NCBI GenBank assembly: GCA_021464525.1 | Contig: JADRCO010000782.1 | Coordinates: 1 to 26,510 of the forward strand | Reading direction: 5' to 3' | From: Rhizophagus sp. LPA8_4_AMF | Taxonomy: Eukaryota > Glomeromycota > Glomeromycetes > Glomerales > Glomeraceae | Length of the DNA stretch: 26,510 bases | Shown: piece by piece, positions 10,998 through 21,231 of the stretch | How the letters are laid out: each line of letters begins with the position of its first letter | Numbering within the stretch: position 1 is the stretch's first letter | Translations under genes and position numbers: made by a program | The notes under the pieces: generated by a model | The model's input: the letters and a program-made list of their open reading frames with translations, nothing else | What the model was told of the DNA's origin: nothing | Database searches by the model: none

Positions 10998-11972
10998 TTT
11001 ACTAATAATTTTTCGCGTTTCAGCCGTTTCATGTTCTGTTAATTACTCAGAAAGCATAGATAGATACATGCATTATAAGCGAATGAGATATCTAGTCAAA
11101 ATTTTTCCAAGAAGAGTTTTTTTTTTTAAGAAAGTCCGTCACTTTTCTCAACACGATATTCACTAAAATCGGGATAAAAAAATTTGTTAATTAGATAATT
11201 GGAATTACAAATGTTAGTAAAGTTACGTATGTTAATTATAATTATAATTTTATAATAGATTAAATCCGATTCGTACAAGAGGCCCAGTAGTTCCCTACAA
11301 AATGAAGAAAAGAAGTGTTAGAAATACCTAATATGTAAGTCCGGTTCATTCAAAGATGTCCGGAATTACGGATCAAAAATAGATACAATTGATAGTAAGA
11401 TATACAGTATTGGTAAAGTTGGATTTATTCTGCAACATGGAATAATGGTAAAGCACAATATATTAAAAGATGATGATAGAAGTTGAATCTAAATCTACTA
11501 AAGTAAAGTTGCTTTAAGTTTTAAATAGATCAAAGTAATTTAGTTTAGTTCAATATTCAGTATTTATTTTATTTTTTCATAATATTAAATAGGAAATTAA
11601 TTACTCATTTTTTTTCATAAAATATTTATTTATGCTTAAATATCTGAAGATAACGATAAGCTTTTTAAAATCATTAAAAAATTAGTGCGTCATTACACAA
11701 AAAAAAGTTACGTCATCTCAAAATTTTAAATCCAAACAATTGTTCTTTCAAACAATTTTTCTTTTTTCTTTTACGGGACCTTTTTTTTTTATTATTATTA
11801 ATAATTTATTGCTTATTGGTAAGTTTTTTTTGAATCCTGTGATACAACAATCGATGAAAAAACTTCAATTTTGCGAAATAATACTCCTTAACTAACCCCC
11901 AACACTTTGGATGCCAAAATAGGCTAAAATTATTTAGTGTAACTCCTCGTGCCTGATCCAAAGATTTTTAAG

Positions 11973-11980
11973 TATATAAA
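11973..11980 (+). promoter_or_regulatory. Candidate TATA box of the cyclin gene
   Basis: TATATAAA lies about 90 bases before the proposed ATG at 12071, and a pyrimidine-rich tract (CTTTC repeats and a T run, 12020-12050) lies between them. This layout is typical of fungal core promoters. In AT-rich DNA the support is moderate at best. Confidence 0.45.
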
Positions 11981-12070
11981 TAATATGCTAAACCATCATT
12001 TTTCTTGCCCTACCAATTTGTTTTTTCTTTCTTTCTTTCTTTTTTTTTTTTAAAAAAAAGAAATTATCTA

Positions 12071-13556
12071 ATGATGCCTATTGTGTCAACTTGGCTAAAT
12101 ATAAAACCTAAATCTATTCAACTTTCATCACGTCCTGATAATAAAAAGAAGAATTATGATTATGTGCAAAACGCCAAAATTGAAGTATCTAAAACTACTT
12201 CTATATGTATTTCATCGCAGAACAAGCAAACTCTAAAAAAAATTGAACACGAGAATAAACAACAAGTTGGTAGAGAACACCTTTCTAAGATTTATAATAA
12301 CAAAGATTATAATAATTCACGTTCTGTAAAGATTAGATATAATAAAAAGGCTGAAGATAATTCTACCTTTACGCCTGCATCAAGTTCTAATCTAACTTTA
12401 ATGGACACTGACGCTAATAACGCGTGCAAAAAAGTTTTGAGAACAAAGGGAATCTTTTGGAACGAATGGAATGAACCTGATTGTGTTAATTTTTATAATT
12501 ATGTTGAATCACCCACCCCTTATTATTCACCTCGATGTCAGTCTGCAGGACAGATAGAATCGACAAAATATTCATCTAGTTATTCATCCACGAGCACACA
12601 AAGTTCTTGTACAGGTGATCAAGAATTACATAATGTTCACGACAATAGAAACAACAGAGACCAACTTGCAAATTACGTATCATCAACTACCGAAGAAAAT
12701 GCTAAAAGAGAAATATCTCAATATTGGGTCACTTCTTTGTATGACATTTATTTAGTAACGCAAAAATTCAGTCCATCGGAAAATATGCACCAAAATTACC
12801 TGGGTAGTAGTAATTAAAAAGTATTTGTATACTAATATTATAAAGATACTCATATTTTTCTCTCTTTTTTTTTCCAATTTTTTACTAGATACCATCAGAT
12901 ATACCATATTATCAATTTGGGGCACATTATACGATAGTGAATTCCATTATTGGATGCGACAAGTTTTACAAATGTCTGGAACAAATTGTAGAATTATTGA
13001 GCTATCGTTGTATTATCTCTTACGATTCAAGAGATGTTTGGATCGTTCAAAAGTTGAATTGTCATATATTATTAATTATACAAGATTTACCGTTTCGTCA
13101 GAGCCTTGCCCTGAAAATCAAGAATCCGTAAAACCTTTGCCCGCATTGATTTCATCATTAATTATAGCATGGAAATTTTTTCAAGATGAAAATTACAAAA
13201 CTAATCATTGGACATCCTTTACCGGATATACCATTGAACAACTAAACGTTTTTGAACGCGATTTTTTAAGAATGGTTGATTATAATATTTTTATAAAAGA
13301 AAATTCTTTTAAGCAATGGTTAAGATTCTTGCATTCTCATATGCAAGCTATTTGTGGACCTGGATTGGATGTAAGATTCGCGTATTTTCTTCCACATAAT
13401 CGGGAGAGAATAAATGAATTTATAAAATCTTTGAAGATGTTAAATATTGAAGAGATGGAACGAATAATAAGAATAAATGAACGTTATATTAGTCGAGGTA
13501 AAGAGAATGAAAGGGTTTTAAATTTCGATGATATTAAACGAAATCATGTAAAGTAA
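12071..13556 (+). CDS. PHO80/PCL-type cyclin (2 exons)
   Basis: Proposed exons are 12071-12803 and 12889-13556, giving 466 residues. The first 240 residues are low in complexity and rich in S, N, T and K, probably disordered. The C-terminal half holds a cyclin box: an FHYWM-like first helix (about 263-292), then ALISSLIIAWKFFQDENY (330-347) and ERDFLRMVDYNIFI (367-380). K340 and E367 correspond to the conserved Lys/Glu pair that contacts the partner kinase. The arrangement resembles the Pcl/Pho80 family, which activates Pho85-type kinases in phosphate sensing, glycogen control and morphogenesis. Which member it corresponds to cannot be told. The donor lies in GTAGTAGTAA, where three GT sites 3 bases apart all keep the frame (12804, 12807, 12810). 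The intron is 85 bp with acceptor ACTAG. ATG 12071 is followed at once by a second in-frame ATG at 12074. Confidence 0.85.
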
Positions 13557-13608
13557 CGAGAAGTAACGAAGTCACGAGTAGTAACATGTAGTAACAACAA
13601 GTAGTAAC
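13552..13608 (+). repeat. Five AGTAAC motifs at the cyclin stop codon
   Basis: AGTAAC occurs at 13552, 13562, 13580, 13590 and 13603. The first overlaps the cyclin stop codon, so the array forms the start of the 3' untranslated region. It may be a simple slippage repeat or a bound RNA motif; nothing in the sequence decides. Confidence 0.5.
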
Positions 13609-14093
13609 GGCTATTTATTGTATAAATAGATGTTTTGATTAGAATAGACAAAATTTTATTTGCATATTTTCTTTTACTGATTTTCCTTTTATGGCATATT
13701 TTGCTGAAACATAGAGATTTATAGATTTTTTTTTTCTATACATATATACACATATATATATTATTTGCATATACTAGCTTGCATCAAAATTGAACAAGAT
13801 TATTTTTGTTGTTGTAAATATACAAATATCACGATAATTAAAAATAAAATCATCAATAGACAAACCATTTCTGCGTTTTATTTTTGGAACAAAGCGTCTA
13901 TTTGTAGTGTCTACTACTTGTAAGTTGTAATGTCTACTTGTAATGCCTCCTTGTAGTGCCTACTTATATTCTATTAATTATACAATGATCTAACTGTCTT
14001 TCCGATGAACGATCACATTTGATCGTACACCAATCTAATTGGTCATTTCTAAGAACTTTCTTATTTGAATCTACATCGATCTATCTGGTCTTT
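13557..14093. other. Cyclin 3' flank with short 13-bp repeats
   Basis: No gene is seen. Four copies of TTGTARTGYCTMC (starting 13902, 13925, 13938 and 13951, the last three head to tail) form a small repeat. A 10-bp segment ACAAGTAGTA from the AGTAAC cluster reappears inverted near 13910, so the two repeats could pair in a 3' untranslated region. Confidence 0.45.
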
Positions 14094-15005
14094 TCTTTAA
14101 GAAAAAAAGTACTATGACTGATAATATATATACAATTTCTTCTTCACCTCCATCACATCCTCTCTACTTTTATTTTTGATCAATAATAAGATGTTCCTTT
14201 TGCTATTCGAATATAATAATAACGGACCAGATCTGGTGTATTAAATCGAGCAAATAAATTAAATTCTAGAATCGAGAGCTCTCTTTAAGAAAAAAAAATA
14301 CTATGACTGTTATATATACAATTCTTCTTCACCTCCATCACATCCTCTCTGCTCTTATTTTGATCAATAATAAGATGTTCCTTTTGCTATTCGAATATAG
14401 TAATAACGGACCAGATCGGTGTATTAAATCGAGCAAATAAATTAAATTCTAGAATCGAGAGCTCTCTTTAAAAAAAAATACTATGATTGATATACATACA
14501 ATTTCTTTATCGCCTCCATCACATCCTCTCTACTTTTATTTTGATCAATAATAAGATTTTCTCCTTTGCTATTCGATTATAATAATAACGGACCAGTTCG
14601 GATATACTGTATTAAATCGAGCAAATAAATTAAATTCTAGAATCGAGAGCTCTCTTTAAAAAAAAATACTATGATTGATATACATACAATTTCTTTATCG
14701 CCTCCATCACATCCTCTCTACTTTTATTTTGATCAATAATAAGATTTTCTCCTTTGCTATTCGATTATAATAATAACGGACCAGTTCGGATATACTGTAT
14801 TGAATCGAGCAAATAAATTAAATTCTAGAATCGAGAACTCTCTTTAAGAAAAAAAGTACTATGACTCTACTATATACAATTTCTTCCCCACTTTCATCCT
14901 CTCTGCTTTTATTTTGATCAATAATAAGATTTTCTCCTTTTAATATTCGATTATAATAATAACGGATGTATTAAATCGAATGAATAAATAAGTTCGCTCT
15001 TTAAA
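14094..15005. repeat. Five-copy minisatellite, ~188-bp unit
   Basis: Units begin TCTTTAA at 14094, 14282, 14465, 14653 and 14841, with spacings of 188, 183, 188 and 188; the last, shortened copy ends near 15005. Each contains TACTATGA, CCATCACATCCTCTCT, TTGATCAATAATAAGAT, TAATAATAACGGA and ATTAAATTCTAGAATCGAGA. Copies 3 and 4 differ at only two positions by eye, so the array has been homogenised or amplified recently. I see no protein reading through it. It lies between the 3' ends of the cyclin and GPI15-like genes. Confidence 0.93.
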
Positions 15006-15665
15006 CCGATATTTCCTTTCTTTTTTCATCTTTAATAATATTTCAACTGAATATTCCTTCACTACAAATATAATGTTGAATTTACATCATTAAATGTTTC
15101 TAATCTGAAAATTCATGCCCCAGGTAGCACCATCAATTAAGATTTTTTTATAAAATAATTTAAATTTTTAAAAGTTCTTTCGCAACGTTAATTATTTATT
15201 AATACTCCACGGATTTCGTCATATTTTTTTTTTATTAACTTATAATTTCTTATATTTTCATTCTTTCTTTTAAAAAATCTTTCTTACGTCATTTATGTGA
15301 TCAAAAAATCTCTTGCACTAAAAAAAAAAAAAAAAATCATTTTATCGTCGTTATTTCTTTGATGTGATTTTAATAATGATAATCTATGTAATCAAGAATT
15401 CGAGAACCATACCATAAAATAGAGCTTATCATCCACAAATATTGTCGGTGATAATTCCCTCCATAAACGAATAATCTATACAATTCGAGGGTTGCTGAGA
15501 TATTGCTTATTTGTCATCTCGTAAAGATATATGTTTCTCTTCCCATTCTCTCGTATTCAAATAAAACTGTATAATACTTTCGTGAATATAAAATACGAAA
15601 GTTAATACATAATATCTGATAAGATTATTTGATAGGAACATACATAAATACGAGTTTTTTCAATC
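15006..15665. other. Intergenic stretch between minisatellite and the GPI15-like gene
   Basis: AT-rich, with poly-A at 15321-15337. No gene was found. The part next to 15666 is the 3' flank of the minus-strand GPI15-like gene. Confidence 0.5.
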
Positions 15666-16473
15666 TCATGAATTAATATCATAAGAATGAATAGAATGAG
15701 AATAACCATCAATATCAGAATTTTCTTCAATCTCATTAAATATTACATATCTAGTACCTCTATATACTTGTAATAAAATATTTAATTTTGGTAATAATTG
15801 CTATTAAAAAAAAAACAAAAAAAACTTAATTAATTAGAATCTTATTAAAAATAAATATTAAAGAAAATCCCTCTAAGAAAATTAAATTTACCTCAAAAAC
15901 AACCACCATTCTATCTTGACCATCAACAATTATAGCCATGTAAAATTTAACTTGTAACATAGTTATACCTTCATTAATTATAATATCAGAAATTTTTGAT
16001 TTATCAATAAATTTAGATACACTTCTACCATTCATATAAATAGTTTTTACTTGTATACCAACATCTCTAATTGATAAAATACTTTCTTCTTTTACTATAT
16101 TAAGTTTTAACCAAATCCATATTATTATCATGGCTATAGATATTGAATAAGTTATTGTTGTTTGATTCTAGAAAAAAAAAAAATTTTTTGTTTTGATAAA
16201 AAAAAAAAAAAATTAAAATTAATTTTTTTTATATTTTATGTATTTCTTTTATTATTAAGGTAATATTACCATAAACCCTAATACAATTGCTAAAATGAAT
16301 GCATATATTACATCAAATAAACCAAAAAATGAATGATTTGATAACATAATATATTCTCTCGCATTATCCGCAAGAATGTTACATAGGAAATAAGGATTAT
16401 TTGGTATAGGTAATATAATTGTAGAAGTAGGTTGTGAATATTGATTATATTCTTGATTTAAAGAAGTTGACAT
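15666..16473 (-). CDS. GPI15: PIG-H / Gpi15-like subunit of GPI-GlcNAc transferase (3 exons)
   Basis: Proposed exons are 16473-16270, 16167-15892 and 15800-15666, giving 204 residues, close to the size of human PIG-H. Introns are 102 and 91 bp (donors GTAATA and GTAAAT, acceptors CTAG and ATAG). The family belongs to the endoplasmic-reticulum complex that moves GlcNAc from UDP-GlcNAc to phosphatidylinositol, the first step of GPI-anchor synthesis. Two hydrophobic segments (about 49-68 and 73-88) would form the membrane hairpin. They are followed by the PIG-H region: VKEESILSIRDVGIQ, then FIDKSKISDIIINEGI, VKFYMAIIV and MVVVFE, and, in exon 3, QLLPKLNILLQVYRGTR. Exon 3 (44 codons) is short, but its LLPKLNILLQVYRGTR end is typical of the family and strongly supports the second splice. 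The last 20 residues are acidic and S/H-rich and probably species-specific. Confidence 0.87.
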
Positions 16474-17303
16474 TCTTTGAACGGATATTTAGAAAGAAAA
16501 AATTTTTTTTTTTTTTTTAGGAAATTACCGTGAATGAGATCAAACTCGTCAAACTCGTCAGTTATTTCAGTTACAAATTTTTTTTTTTTTGTGTTACAAA
16601 ATTATCAAATTAAAATGGAAATATCTTATGACCAATCATAATTATGTAAACGAATGATTGAACGATGTGGTCTTTTGAGTCAGAGAACTAAATAAAATTA
16701 ATAATTTTTTTTGTTTGAAATGAAAATATAACGAATATACCCGAAAATTCATATGCATCACTTAGGAATTGAGATTATTATGGTCCATAATAAACCTATT
16801 TATCGGATTTCATAATATAATATAATTTTTACGTATTTTTTTGAAAAACTTTTGCAAAAGTTGAATAGCACGAAAAATTGGACGATAATATAGAATGTAA
16901 ATCAGAGTAAATTGAAATCTAGATGAAGTTATTATGAGGTAGTCGCTCGTCGCTTTTGACTGATTTTGTGGACAAAATAGAGATTTAGAGGTTCTAAACT
17001 TTATAAATGGAACTTGAAGGAATTGATCCAGTATATCGAATTCACTTTATATTGTGTAGACAGTGTAGTACGAAATTATTGCTCAAAAACCTTAGAATAT
17101 CGATATTGGTTCATTTATTACAAAGTTTTAACCGCGACTTTGATGTAAATCTAATGATTCATAAAAACAAATTCGAAAAATCATGTACGCCCCGTGATAG
17201 TTTTAGAATATTATGTATTTAAATAAAACGTGTAAAAAAAACGCAGCAGGAAACTATTATCTGCATAAATCACGTTGAATGACTCACGTTACATACAATA
17301 CAT
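16474..17303. other. Intergenic stretch upstream of the GPI15-like gene
   Basis: Should contain the promoter of the minus-strand GPI15-like gene. The frame at 17007-17222 (71 codons) is not supported: it sits amid repeat-like sequence such as GTCGCTTTTGACT (about 16950) and AACCGCGACTTTGAT (about 17131), which recurs at 17505 and 17565. These look like remnants of transposon ends. Confidence 0.45.
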
Positions 17304-17305
17304 TA

Positions 17306-17430
17306 CAGTTTATAACGAACATATCGAAATTTATGTAACAATTTTTATTATGTTTCATATACAAAGATAAAATCTTAAAAAAACTCGCTTTATCGTGAAA
17401 TTCGTTATATCGCATAGTCGTTATTTACTG
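17306..17430. mobile_element. CAGT...ACTG element, pogo-like, TA-flanked
   Basis: The left end reads TACAGTTTATAACGA and the inverted right end TACAGTAAATAACGA, flanked by TA at 17304-17305 and 17431-17432. Inward the arms stay related (ATATCGAAATT against GCGATATAACGAATT). The CAGT terminus and TA target fit the pogo/Tigger branch of the mariner superfamily. At 125 bp it has no coding capacity. Confidence 0.6.
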
Positions 17431-17482
17431 TACCCTATTATATATGTACGAAATTATACAAAATTGTTTCATTTATTACATA

Positions 17483-17531
17483 CAGTATAACTTAAAGTTT
17501 TTAACCCGCGACTTTTGAGTCGTTCTGACTG
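17483..17531. mobile_element. 49-bp CAGT...ACTG remnant, TA-flanked
   Basis: CAGTATAACTT on the left and TTCTGACTG on the right are flanked by TA (17481-17482, 17532-17533). Inside is the hairpin CGACTTTTGAGTCG, preceded by AACCCG. The same ACCGCGACTTT/ATCGCGACTTTTGA phrase recurs nearby at about 17131 and 17565. It may be a solo end or a very short deletion derivative of a pogo-like element. Confidence 0.4.
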
Positions 17532-17533
17532 TA

Positions 17534-19786
17534 CCCCTTAATTAAAAGTGTAGTACTTCATTTAATCGCGACTTTTGATATAAACCTACATAATTATTGT
17601 CCTTTTTTAAATAATAACTCCCTTACTCTGGCTAGTACGAGAAAGAGTATCATGATTTACATACGCTCATTTAGTACAAATTTGATATCTTTATGATATC
17701 ATCTTTTTTTCAAAGGATAAAAGGCTATCTGTTGTGATAGATAATAAAAATTTGGGGTTATGTGATAATATCGAATGAGTAGCGTCAAAAAGATAAAGAA
17801 CCTTTTTTTTTTGCGGGACCTTTCTTTTTTTGAGAATTGACGTTTTTTGTAACTCACCTAATCGGTAAGATAATTGAAGAGAAGAAGAGCATTGTTCGCG
17901 AATTTCTAATTATATAATGTGCCAATAATTTTGCATTATTCTTTTTACCGCATTGCATGAACGTACATTTATTAAAAGATTTTTTTTTTTTTGTTTTTTT
18001 TTTTTTGTTCGGGATTTACTGAACGTTAAAAAAAAAGCAAATTTTTTTTTTTCGACAATGGACAAAAAAAAACCATTGAGAAAATTTATAAAAAATAATG
18101 ACTTTAATTATTTCAATAATTTCCTCACATATAATTAGTATATTACGTATACTAAAAATTCTTGTTTAACGAGAAAATATAGACGTGTTATGAACTTATG
18201 ACAAAATTGACAATGAAATAAACTTGTTTGCTTAAATATTACCGCATTAATCATCACATCATATTTTAAATAATTATTTATATAACGTGACAAACAAATT
18301 ATTTTTACACAAAAAAAAAATTCTCAAACTAATTCAAAAGATTAACAAATTGCAGATAATTAAAATTTATTAAAAAAATTATTATTATTACATTTTTTTC
18401 TTTCTCTCAGATTCTCAATAAAAAAAAATCCTTAAACTAAAAAAAAAATTAATTTAAATTGTAAACAAATCATAGAGATTTAACATGTGAATCAACAACG
18501 CATAGGTAAATTATGCAAAATTATGTATGAGAACGTTGTTTTAATTAATATATTACTTTTTGTACAAGGGGAATGCAATAAGATTATATAAAGAAAATAA
18601 TACAAAAATAATACAAACCTTGCATTTTGTGACATGTTGTACAATTCCTTTTTCTTTCTTTCTTTTTATTATGATTTTCTTATCGGTATTGGTGTAAGGA
18701 ATCAAAGTTTTTCTCGTTGTGTCATAATTTATCTGTACGATACATAGGGTTACGATAAACCTGTTACCAATTTGTTAATTTTTTCTTACGACTAGAGTAA
18801 TTGAAACAATGTGTTTCTATGTGACAATTGTTTTACCGTCTGCAATGACTTGCATATCGTTAACGGCGTAAACTTGAGTTTATTTTAGGTTAAGCCTAAA
18901 TTGATTATCGTACCATAATCATAATTAGTTAATACATGTTACAATCACATTTATATTATATATATTACTTGTATGTATATTATATCTTATATATTATATA
19001 TCACATTATTACAAATAAATATTATTTAATTATCTATCACAAGTTATTAATTATTATTACTCATCAGATTCTCTTAAGTTTAGAAATTATTTTTTTCATA
19101 GGGTGTTTGGGAGGGATGTTTACGTAAATTCAAATTCTGTGTGATAATTGTTTGGTTTTATCGTAAAATTTATCATCGCATCAGATGTATCAGATCATTC
19201 TCCAGTGTAACATTTTTCTATTAAAAAGTCACAAGTTGAATAATGTGAATTCATTTGAGCCACTTGAATTAAATATTGAGTCAATGAGTCATCCTATACA
19301 TGTATAAAAAAATTATATATATATATATATATATACATACATACATACATACATAAATTTTTAAAAATACGGATAAATATATCAAAGAAAATATATGTTG
19401 TATTATTTTAAAAAAAATAAGATATATCTTTATTGTTACAATTGTACAAAATAATTTCCCCAATCCCCCCGAAAAAAAAAAAAAAATAACTATAAAAACT
19501 ATTACAAAACTGTATTTTTTTTTTACCCCATCATCCCTTTAAAAAAAAAAATTTTTTTTTTTCTTACCGATACAGTATTAATACCCGTTACTCTCGTACA
19601 CGAAAAATATAAAAAAAATACCTCGCACGGAGCAACAAAAAAAAAAAAAAAAATAACCCGAAAAAATCTATTTTTTTATTATTATTTATTTAAAAATAAA
19701 TTTTTTTTTTTGGTTGCTCTTTAACCTTCTATCAAACCCTATATTTTTCTATATACCCAAATTTTTTTAATAAATATCCAACACAA
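17534..19786. other. 2.2-kb AT-rich intergenic region
   Basis: No gene that I can support. Open frames here (for example 17953-18138, 18936-19127 and, on the minus strand, 19281-19463) are F/I/Y/N-rich products of simple sequence. The last 300 bases have many poly-A and poly-T runs and form the upstream region of the gene starting at 19787. A palindrome TTTAGG...CCTAAA lies at 18884-18900. Confidence 0.5.
19313..19354. repeat. Microsatellite (TA)n followed by (CATA)n
   Basis: About eleven TA units run directly into about five CATA units. Purely simple sequence. Confidence 0.9.
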
Positions 19787-20824
19787 ATGCAGTCAACTTC
19801 AATACAAGATTTCCCGCCAAATTCCAAGCGACGTCTTGAATTACAAAACCAACATAACTTACAATACCAACAATTCCAACAACAACAACAACAACAACAA
19901 GAAAATTCTGATTATAATACTATACAAGAACCTCCGTTTAAAAAACATCGTCCTGGAATTGCCGCAAACTTTTTATATAAAGTTGTAGAACTTGCTACCT
20001 ATACTTCCGCTTTTGCCACTGATGCTATAAATACAATAACCGGAAATACATTAAATACTGGAGGTCATTCAACGAGACAAAATTTTGATTACGATGATGA
20101 AACTTTACAAATCGATGATGATGATGAAAATGAATATGATCATAAGAAAAAAGATGTTTCTACTTGGGGTGAAAATGTAGAAAATGAAGATGAACCTCCT
20201 CCACCTTACGATAATTCTTGGTCTATGGTATGTTTATTATTTGTTTCATTTTAGTACCTTTTGTAACTAAATAATAATTATTAACTTTTATTTTATTTAA
20301 AGCCATCATCAACTGTTACATTTGCAACTACCAATACTGAAACTAAACCTTCACTTACAATTTCTACAACACCTTCACAACAAGATTATTCAACTACTCA
20401 AACTTCTCAAATTGTTTCGACACGAGACTCACCAACAAATTCAACTTCACGACGAAGACAATTCCGTGTTCGTCGTGGCCGTAGATTTATACGTCGCAAA
20501 TCATCATCTATTGATATGAGTAATAGTTTTAATAATACATCCACTCATTCTGAAAATAATGTCGATGAAGAAGAAGATATTTTCCTTAAATTTAATTGTA
20601 AATTATCTGATATGATAGCCGAAGGTAAAGCTGCTTTAAATAGTAAGGTTGAAGTTACAGAAGTTGAAATGATACTTGCCGAGGAAAAAGAACGCGAAGA
20701 ACGAATTATGAAAGAATTTGGAATTAAAACTCCAATTAGTAGGCGAGCTCGTACAAATTTTAACGTTCACAATTACAATTACAATTACAATAATTACAAT
20801 AACAATTACAACTTTCATTATTGA
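19787..20824 (+). CDS. Unrecognised 320-residue low-complexity protein (2 exons)
   Basis: Proposed exons are 19787-20227 and 20303-20824, with a 75-bp intron (donor GTATGT, acceptor AAAG) keeping phase. I do not recognise a family. In order it shows: a Gln-rich stretch with eight Gln in a row (31-38); a KKHRPG basic patch followed by a hydrophobic, possibly amphipathic helix NFLYKVVELATYTSAFATDA (61-80); an acidic segment (101-115); PPPPY (137-141), a possible WW-domain ligand; a Ser/Thr-rich linker across the splice; an Arg-rich block (197-210; RRRQFRVRRGRR), a possible nuclear-localisation or nucleic-acid-binding patch; a charged helical region (about 238-287) with EEKEREER; and an Asn/Tyr-rich tail (304-320). 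The splice is supported because the frame stays open for 174 codons after it. A nuclear or membrane-associated scaffold is one guess, no more. Confidence 0.75.
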
Positions 20825-21231
20825 ATCCTTTTAAAAATTTATTTAAAATTTCTTTTGCTTGTAAAATAATTTTGTACATCCACAATATCGTTAACTTCCA
20901 CGATACCAATAAAAAGACTTTCCTTAAAATTACTTCCTTAAAAAAGACTTTCCTTTAAAAACTAAAACTGGTAACAAAAAATCCATTCATTCTTTTACCA
21001 ATTTTTTTAACGTATATAGTATATACTGTATATATATATATATAAATATTATTATTTAGAAACAAAATATGTAATCCTTTTTTAAAAGAAAACGAAAAGG
21101 TTTATTTAGATAAAAAATTGCGGTTTTTTTTTACAAGATTTTTTTTTGTATCTTTCAAATTAAATTCTTTTTTAAATAAAAATAAAATCAGTTATAATAC
21201 TGTCCTTTCTTTTTTGTAAAGTAAATGAGAA
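20825..21231. other. 3' flank of the 320-residue gene
   Basis: Probable 3' untranslated region with AATAAAA at about 20908, two TTCCTTAAAA-type repeats (20920-20960) and a TA microsatellite (21010-21043). No gene. Confidence 0.5.

Larger units (their letters stand above)
10274..12070. promoter_or_regulatory. Divergent intergenic region between GTPase and cyclin genes
   Basis: About 1.8 kb separates two genes that point away from each other, so it should hold both promoters. Next to the GTPase start there are two T-run/A-run palindromes (10347-10420). Further on come a three-fold GATTGG (inverted CCAAT) repeat (10902-10983) and a CACGTG box (10992-10997). The frame at 10900-11166 looks like chance. 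From about 11170 to 11960 I see nothing definite. Confidence 0.5.

Noticed and set aside
10900-11166. 88-codon plus-strand frame
   Set aside because: Starts within the CCAAT repeat cluster, has no recognisable motif and ends in low-complexity lysine/phenylalanine runs.
12937-13131. 64-codon frame inside the cyclin gene
   Set aside because: Out-of-frame shadow of the cyclin-box exon.
17007-17222. 71-codon plus-strand frame
   Set aside because: Overlaps repeat-like sequence (CGCGACTTT phrases) shared with nearby transposon remnants; no family match.
18936-19127. 63-codon Tyr/Ile-rich frame
   Set aside because: Product of a TA-rich simple-sequence stretch.
20636-20818. 60-codon Val/Ile-rich minus-strand frame
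   Set aside because: Antisense of the Asn/Tyr-rich tail of the gene at 19787-20824.
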